Assembly: GCA_947625805.1 (NCBI GenBank)
Contig: CANQPT010000006.1
Coordinates: 1 to 61,808, forward strand
Direction of reading: 5' to 3'
DNA from: an uncultured Clostridia bacterium
GTDB lineage: Bacteria > Bacillota > Clostridia > Oscillospirales > CAG-272
DNA length: 61,808 bases
Below the pieces are notes generated by a model. The model made no database searches and had not been told where the DNA came from. It saw only the letters and a program-made list of their open reading frames with translations. The position numbers and the translations under genes are program-made. This document shows, piece after piece, positions 55,878 through 61,808 of the stretch. Position 1 is the first letter of the stretch; the number at the start of each line of letters is the position of its first letter.

Positions 55878-58800
55878 TTAAAAATCTTCTTGGTCGTACG
55901 TGCCGTCGTCCGCGAACTCATCGTCCGGGAATTCTTCTTCCACAAAGTACTCGTTGATCTCGTCCTCGCTTGCAACCGTCGGGCCGAGATCGTCCTCCGG
56001 CACATAGTTGGGAAGATTCATGTCGGCGTCGTCCAGTTCCGTCAGTTCAATGGTCTGTCCGTCTTTGTCCATAATGTGCACGTCCAGACACAGGGTCTGT
56101 AACTCTTTGACCAGCACTTTGAACGATTCCGGTACGCCCGGCTGCGGAATGTTCTGCCCCTTGACGATCGCCTCGTATGCCTTGACACGGCCGTTGACGT
56201 CGTCGCTCTTGACAGTCAGGATCTCCTGCAGGGTGTAGGCCGCGCCGTATGCCTCCAGCGCCCAGACCTCCATCTCGCCGAACCGCTGTCCGCCGAACTG
56301 GGCTTTTCCGCCCAGCGGCTGTTGGGTGATCAGCGAGTAGGGTCCGGTCGAGCGGGCGTGTACCTTGTCGTCCACCAGGTGATGGAGTTTGAGATAGTAC
56401 ATGATGCCGACCGTGACCGGGTTGTCGAACGGCTCGCCCGTGCGTCCGTCATACAGAACGGTTTTCCCGTCCGGACGCATACCGGCGCGCTCGAGCATTG
56501 CTTTCATATCGTCGTCGTTCGCTCCGTCAAAGACCGGGGTCATCACGTGCCAGCCGAGTTTCTTGGCGGCCATGCCGAGATGCACCTCCAGCACCTGTCC
56601 GATGTTCATTCGGGAAGGCACGCCCAGCGGATTGAGCACGATGTCCAGCGGTGTGCCGTCCGGTAAGAAAGGCATATCTTCCGGCGGGAGAATGCGGGAA
56701 ACGACGCCCTTGTTGCCGTGTCGGCCTGCCATCTTGTCGCCTACCGAGATCTTTCTCTTTTGTGCGATATAGACCCGCACCACCTTGTGCACGCCGGGGG
56801 ATAGTTCATCCGCGTTCTCGCGGGAGAACACCTTGACGTCCACGACGATGCCCGACATACCGTGGGGCACACGCAGCGAGGTGTCGCGCACCTCGCGGGC
56901 CTTTTCGCCGAAGATGGCGCGCAGTAAGCGCTCCTCGGCGGTCAGTTCGGTTTCGCCCTTGGGCGTGACCTTACCTACCAGAATGTCGCCCGCGCGTACT
57001 TCGGTACCTTTGCGGACGATCCCGTCGGGATCGAGATCCTTGAGGGCGTCGTCGCCCACGTTGGGAATCTCGCGGGTAATCTCCTCCGGACCGAGTTTGG
57101 TATCTCTTGCCTCGTGGGAGAATTCTTCAATATGAATGGAAGTATATACGTCGTCGCGAACCAGTCGTTCGTTGAGCAGGACCGCGTCCTCGTAGTTGTA
57201 GCCCTCCCATGTCATAAAGCCGATCAATGCGTTCTTGCCCAGCGAGATCTCGCCGCCGGCGGTTGCAGGACCGTCCGCAATGACCTGACCCACCTCGATC
57301 TTGTCACCCAGACTTACGATCGGGCGCTGATTGACGCAGGTGCCGTGGTTGGAGCGGTTGAATTTGATCAGGTGATAGGTGTCCGACCCGCCGCCGTCGC
57401 GGTCGATGGTGATCTGATCGGCGGTTACGCGGCTGACCGTGCCCGCCGCCTTGGCGCAAACCACAACGCCCGAGTCGACCGCCGCCTTGTACTCCATGCC
57501 GGTACCGACAATCGGCGCTTCGGTGACCATGAGCGGCACTGCCTGCTTCTGCATATTGGAGCCCATGAGCGCACGGGAGTTGTCGTCATTCTCAAGGAAA
57601 GGAATCATTGCGGTGGCAACCGACACCACCATCTTGGGCGATACGTCCATATAATCTGCCTGAGACGCTTCGACCTCGACGATCTCGGTGCGCATACGGG
57701 CGGTCACGCGCTTGTTGACAAAGCGGTTTTTCTCATCGAGCGGTTCGTTTGCCTGCGCGACGATATATGCGTCCTCCTGGTCGGCGGTCATGTAGACGAT
57801 CTCGTTTGTCACCACGCCCTTTTTCTTGTCGATTTTGCGGTAGGGCGCCATGATAAAGCCGTACTCGTTGATCCGGGCATAGGTGGCAAGATAGGAGATA
57901 AGACCGATGTTGGGACCTTCCGGGGTCTCGATCGGGCACATTCTGCCGTAATGGGTATAGTGTACGTCACGCACCTCGAAAGACGCGCGGTCACGGGAAA
58001 GTCCTCCGGGACCGAGTGCCGACAGACGGCGCTTGTGGGTCAGTTCTGCCAGCGGGTTGTGCTGATCCATGAACTGAGAAAGGGGAGAGGAGCCGAAGAA
58101 CTCGCGGATGGCGGTCACCACCGGGCGTATGTTGATCAAAGCCTCGGGGGTGATGGTCTCGCTGTCCTGAATGGTCATGCGCTCCTTGATGATCTTGTCC
58201 ATACGGGAGAAACCGATGCGCATCTGATTTTGCAAGAGTTCGCCCACCGAACGCAGACGGCGGTTGCCCAGATGGTCGATGTCATCCACCGTTCCCACCG
58301 CGTGGGAGAGGGAGATAAGATAGTTGATGGAAGCGAAAATGTCCTGCTTGGTGATATGCTTGGGAGCAAGTTCATGCCGACGCGCGTCACACGCCGCAAG
58401 CACGGCCGCCTTGTCGGAGCCGCACTCTTCGAATATCTCGTTTAAGACACGCAAATCGACCTTGCCGGTAATCTTGACCTCGGAAAGATCATATCCCAGC
58501 ACGCTTTCCGGATAGACCATGCCGTTGGAGAATACCCGGACTTCGGTCTCGTCCTCGGCGATGACCGTGACCTCGTTGACGCCTGCGCGCTCGATCTTTT
58601 CGGCCTTTTCGGCGTCGAGGGTTGTCCCGCTTGCGGCGATCACTTCGCCCGTGATGGCGGACACCGCGTCGGAGGCCAGCTTGAGGCCTGCAATCCGGGA
58701 GGCGATGCCCATCTTCTTGTTGAATTTATACCGTCCGACCGGCGCAAGATCATACCGCTTTGGGTCGAAGAACAGGTTGCCGATCAGGGTTAAGGCGCTT

Positions 58801-59570
58801 TCCACCAGCGGCGGCTCGCCCGGACGCAGCCTTTTGTAGATCTCTTTGAGGGACTCGTCGCGCTCAGTAGTACCGTTGGCGATTGCCTCCTCCTTCATGC
58901 CGTCCTTTTCCAGGGTAGAGGTGATCTTGATATCCTCACCGAACATCTCGCGGATCTTCTGGTCGGTATCCACGCCGAGAGCCCGCAGCAGCACGGTGAT
59001 CGGGATCTTACGGTTTTTATCAATGCGCACATAGAACACGTCGTTGACGTCAGTCTCGTACTCTAACCACGCGCCGCGATAGGGAATAACCGTGGCGGCA
59101 TAGTTGGATTTACCCGATTTGTCCACGCTGGATTCATAGTACATACCGGGACTGCGGACGATCTGAGAAACCACCACGCGCTCGGCGCCGTTGATGATAA
59201 ATGTTCCGTTCTCGGTCATGAGCGGAAAATCGCCCATGAAGATCTCCTTCTCGGAAACCTCGCCCGTCTCCTTGTTGAACAGGCGCACGACCACGCGCAG
59301 GGGTGCGGCATAGTTGACGTCACGCTCCTTGCACTCCTCCTCCGGGTATTTGGGGGTCGGGTCGATCGAATAACTGACAAACTCGATCTGCAGGTTGCCC
59401 GAATAGTCCACGATGGGGGACACGTCGCGCAGCACCTCGTTGAGTCCGTCTTCCAAAAACCACTGATAAGACTTTTTCTGAACTTCCAAAAGATCCGGCA
59501 TGTCAATGACTTCGTGGATTCTTGAAAAACTCATTCTCGTGGTGTTTCCCATCTTCTGGGGGTTGACCAT
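55878..59570 (-). CDS. rpoB: RNA polymerase beta subunit (start [18 protein letters not shown])
   Basis: [51 protein letters not shown] start. Confidence 0.98.
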   Translation of the reverse strand: MVNPQKMGNTTRMSFSRIHEVIDMPDLLEVQKKSYQWFLEDGLNEVLRDVSPIVDYSGNLQIEFVSYSIDPTPKYPEEECKERDVNYAAPLRVVVRLFNKETGEVSEKEIFMGDFPLMTENGTFIINGAERVVVSQIVRSPGMYYESSVDKSGKSNYAATVIPYRGAWLEYETDVNDVFYVRIDKNRKIPITVLLRALGVDTDQKIREMFGEDIKITSTLEKDGMKEEAIANGTTERDESLKEIYKRLRPGEPPLVESALTLIGNLFFDPKRYDLAPVGRYKFNKKMGIASRIAGLKLASDAVSAITGEVIAASGTTLDAEKAEKIERAGVNEVTVIAEDETEVRVFSNGMVYPESVLGYDLSEVKITGKVDLRVLNEIFEECGSDKAAVLAACDARRHELAPKHITKQDIFASINYLISLSHAVGTVDDIDHLGNRRLRSVGELLQNQMRIGFSRMDKIIKERMTIQDSETITPEALINIRPVVTAIREFFGSSPLSQFMDQHNPLAELTHKRRLSALGPGGLSRDRASFEVRDVHYTHYGRMCPIETPEGPNIGLISYLATYARINEYGFIMAPYRKIDKKKGVVTNEIVYMTADQEDAYIVAQANEPLDEKNRFVNKRVTARMRTEIVEVEASQADYMDVSPKMVVSVATAMIPFLENDDNSRALMGSNMQKQAVPLMVTEAPIVGTGMEYKAAVDSGVVVCAKAAGTVSRVTADQITIDRDGGGSDTYHLIKFNRSNHGTCVNQRPIVSLGDKIEVGQVIADGPATAGGEISLGKNALIGFMTWEGYNYEDAVLLNERLVRDDVYTSIHIEEFSHEARDTKLGPEEITREIPNVGDDALKDLDPDGIVRKGTEVRAGDILVGKVTPKGETELTAEERLLRAIFGEKAREVRDTSLRVPHGMSGIVVDVKVFSRENADELSPGVHKVVRVYIAQKRKISVGDKMAGRHGNKGVVSRILPPEDMPFLPDGTPLDIVLNPLGVPSRMNIGQVLEVHLGMAAKKLGWHVMTPVFDGANDDDMKAMLERAGMRPDGKTVLYDGRTGEPFDNPVTVGIMYYLKLHHLVDDKVHARSTGPYSLITQQPLGGKAQFGGQRFGEMEVWALEAYGAAYTLQEILTVKSDDVNGRVKAYEAIVKGQNIPQPGVPESFKVLVKELQTLCLDVHIMDKDGQTIELTELDDADMNLPNYVPEDDLGPTVASEDEINEYFVEEEFPDDEFADDGTYDQEDF

Positions 59571-59815
59571 TAACTTTCTCCTCCGTTTCCGCAATAAAAA
59601 GGGCATACCGAACACAGAGCCGCCGCGATTTAACATTTTGTTTACATTTGTCCTTTGCCATGCCAAGGCTGGTTACCGGCATTTGATCGGCAAAGATGCA
59701 CCCAAAGGTAAATCGCGCGTACCGCTGTTTACGGATATACCGCTTGTTTTTCTGTCTTTATTGGATTTCCTCCGAAAGCCCGAATCAGCACAATTCGGAT
59801 TTTTCAGTATTATAC

Positions 59816-59844
59816 ATTGTATCACAGGTTTTTCTGCCTGTCAA
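59816..59844 (-). promoter_or_regulatory. sigma-A promoter for rpoBC with ~240-nt leader
   Basis: minus: TTGACA-17 bp-TACAAT. Confidence 0.65.
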
Positions 59845-59992
59845 GGGGAAAACCGGAAATTTTTATCGATTGTTCTGCGATTTTTCAAACGGTTGAAAAT
59901 TCACAAAACGTCTTGCAACCGGCAAAATTTAAGAGTATAATGGGAGCCGTAAAACCCATAATTCAAAAATTGATTTGCGGTATATTTAGAGA

Positions 59993-60868
59993 ATGGATAT
60001 GGATTTGAAGCATTGTACCCTCTGTCCGAGGCGGTGCGGAGCCGACCGGACGGCGGGGGTCGGATATTGCGGTGCGCCGGGTGAGGTGCGTGTCGCACGT
60101 GCCGCGCTGCACAGATGGGAAGAGCCGTGCATTTCAGGAGAGCGCGGCTCGGGCGCCGTCTTTTTTGCAGGCTGTCCGCTGCACTGTGTGTTTTGCCAAA
60201 ACCACGCGATCAGCGGCGGCGCCGGCGGGCGCACGCTTACAACCGGGGAACTCTCCCGGGCCTTTCTCGATTTACAAGCGCAGGGGGCGCACAATATCAA
60301 TCTGGTCAGTCCGACCCAATACATTCCAGCCATCGCCGAGGCTCTGCGGGCGGTGCGCGGGGAATTGCACGTCTCCGTAGTTTATAATACCGGCGGTTAC
60401 GAGCGGGCCGAAAGTCTGCGCTCTCTTGCAGGTTTGGTGGACGTCTATCTTCCGGATATCAAATATTTTAACCCCGCTCTGTCAAAAGCCTATGCAAACG
60501 CGCCCGATTATTTTGACTGTGCGATGAACGCACTGCGGGAAATGTTCGCGCAGGTCGGCCGTCCGGTGATGCGAAAGGGACTGCTCATGCGCGGAATGCT
60601 GGTGCGGCATCTGGTGCTGCCCGGCTGCCGCCGGGACAGCATTGCGATCGTCCGGACGCTGTCTGAGGCCTTTTCGTCCGAGGATTTTCTTTTCTCTCTT
60701 ATGCGGCAGTACACTCCCATGCCGGGCGTACCCCGGTCTCTTGCCCGCACGATCACCACCTTTGAGTACGAGAGCGTGGCGGACGAGGTACTGCGCGCGG
60801 GCTTTAACGGATTTTTTCAAGACCCGGGGTCGGCAACCGATGCTTACATTCCCGCGTTCGATACTTGA
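59993..60868 (+). CDS. PflX-like radical SAM protein (COG1313 type)
   Basis: HCTLCPRRCGADRTAGVGYCGAP...GCPLHCVFCQN; no PFL glycyl radical partner adjacent. Confidence 0.85.
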   Translation: MDMDLKHCTLCPRRCGADRTAGVGYCGAPGEVRVARAALHRWEEPCISGERGSGAVFFAGCPLHCVFCQNHAISGGAGGRTLTTGELSRAFLDLQAQGAHNINLVSPTQYIPAIAEALRAVRGELHVSVVYNTGGYERAESLRSLAGLVDVYLPDIKYFNPALSKAYANAPDYFDCAMNALREMFAQVGRPVMRKGLLMRGMLVRHLVLPGCRRDSIAIVRTLSEAFSSEDFLFSLMRQYTPMPGVPRSLARTITTFEYESVADEVLRAGFNGFFQDPGSATDAYIPAFDT

Positions 60869-60998
60869 TTTTACAGGAAAATTGTGCTATACCTCGAGTT
60901 TGCCGCTTGCAAAGTGAAAAAGGAGCCGTTTTTCACTCCTTTTTGTTGACAGATTTTGGTTTTTACCGCTTTTATGCGGCTTATGAATTTTTGAGAAA

Positions 60999-61232
60999 AT
61001 GTACCTAGCATTTACGACCTACATGAAAATCTTTATGCCTGTTTTGATGTTTTTTAACTGTGGAGAAGAAGAAAAAACAACCGCCACGCCAACAAGACCG
61101 ACGGTATCCGGAGATATTGGTTCCATGGGAAAAGTGCAGGTAGATGTGAAAGAAGTGCCGTACAACTGCCTGCGGGGGAAAATATTAAGAGATGGCAAGC
61201 ACTTATACCAGTGGACGGCAATTGACGAATGA
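60999..61232 (+). CDS. short hypothetical ORF, possibly a fragment
   Basis: 77-aa ORF without a clear RBS. Confidence 0.25.
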   Translation: MYLAFTTYMKIFMPVLMFFNCGEEEKTTATPTRPTVSGDIGSMGKVQVDVKEVPYNCLRGKILRDGKHLYQWTAIDE

Positions 61233-61244
61233 AGGAAAAACGAA

Positions 61245-61808
61245 ATGGTACGCACAGTAAAAATCGATAAGCAAACATGGCGATTTGAAGAGGACGGCGT
61301 CCGCTTTTTTCTGCTGACGGGGAGCAACCGCGCTCTACTCATCGACAGCGGAATGCAGACCCGCAATGCTAAGGAGTTGGCGCAGACACTCACCGACCTG
61401 CCGCTGTCCCTGCTCAATACTCACGCCGACCCCGACCACATCGGCAGCAACGGCGAGTTTGACGAATTTTATATGAATCCCGCCGAATGCGTGAACTTAT
61501 ACGGCAAGCAAAAGCGGCAGGGGAAGATCCTGCCGCTTTGGGACGGGGATGGAATTGACTTGGGTGACCGTCCGCTTCGCGTGATCGCGCTTCCCGGGCA
61601 CACGCCGGGCAGTATTGCGGTGCTTGATCAAACAAATCGGTGGCTCTTCTCCGGCGACCCGGTACAGGACGGTCGGATTTTCATGTTCGGCGAGTGCCGG
61701 GAGATGCACGCCTACATCCACAGCCTGCGTCGGCTGGAAAGCATGGCGGGGCAGTTTGACGAGCTCTATCCTTCCCACGGGAGTTGTCCGGTGTTGCCTG
61801 GGTTGATC
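61245..61808 (+). CDS. MBL-fold metallohydrolase, truncated at window end
   Basis: MVRTVKIDKQTWRFEEDGVRFFLLTGSNRALLIDSG...NTHADPDHIGSNGEF...ALPGHTPGSIAVLD...FSGDPVQDG; open at 61808, so absent from ORF track. Confidence 0.85.
   Translation, partial: MVRTVKIDKQTWRFEEDGVRFFLLTGSNRALLIDSGMQTRNAKELAQTLTDLPLSLLNTHADPDHIGSNGEFDEFYMNPAECVNLYGKQKRQGKILPLWDGDGIDLGDRPLRVIALPGHTPGSIAVLDQTNRWLFSGDPVQDGRIFMFGECREMHAYIHSLRRLESMAGQFDELYPSHGSCPVLPGLI

Noticed and set aside
57114-58445. 443-aa plus-strand ORF within rpoB
   Set aside because: Antisense shadow ORF of rpoB; Val/His/Asp-rich composition typical of reverse-strand artefacts
60999-61232. 77-aa ORF as a real lipoprotein-like gene
   Set aside because: No RBS, no convincing signal peptide; may be a degraded fragment, kept only as low-confidence feature

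Overview
Bacillota (Clostridia/Oscillospiraceae-like) chromosome segment. (1) ~1-11.0 kb: AT-rich end of a prophage or integrative element. It carries a minus-strand run of small, mostly membrane or zinc-ribbon genes (three DUF6353-like paralogs, DUF3310-like, DUF6273-like, DUF6431-like) and ends at an opposite-strand tyrosine integrase. (2) ~11.7-27.9 kb: S10-spc-alpha ribosomal protein superoperon, rpsJ to rplQ, including secY, adk, map, infA and rpoA. (3) ~28-46 kb: chromosomal genes (M23-like peptidase, methyltransferase, rarA, ABC exporter, NatAB-like ABC transporter, copA/csoR, NCS1 permease with a wHTH-LicC-LicA fusion, SpoIIE, ParB/Noc-like). (4) ~46.3-52.2 kb: accessory island with a foldback MITE, an ECF sigma factor with a large C-terminal extension, a VanW / DltA-like / carrier-protein cassette and an HprK-like/PqqD pair. 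(5) rpoC-rpoB, a PflX-like radical SAM gene and a truncated MBL hydrolase. Most interesting: a 26-bp ungapped motif in nine co-oriented copies across the integrative element, at gene borders (element-specific promoter or recombination site). One copy lies directly in front of a 76-nt tRNA-like, apparently D-armless RNA that ends in a T-rich tract. Recurrent GAGTCC/GGACTC terminators overlap the stop codons of small genes. All family names are from reading the translations; no database search was run.
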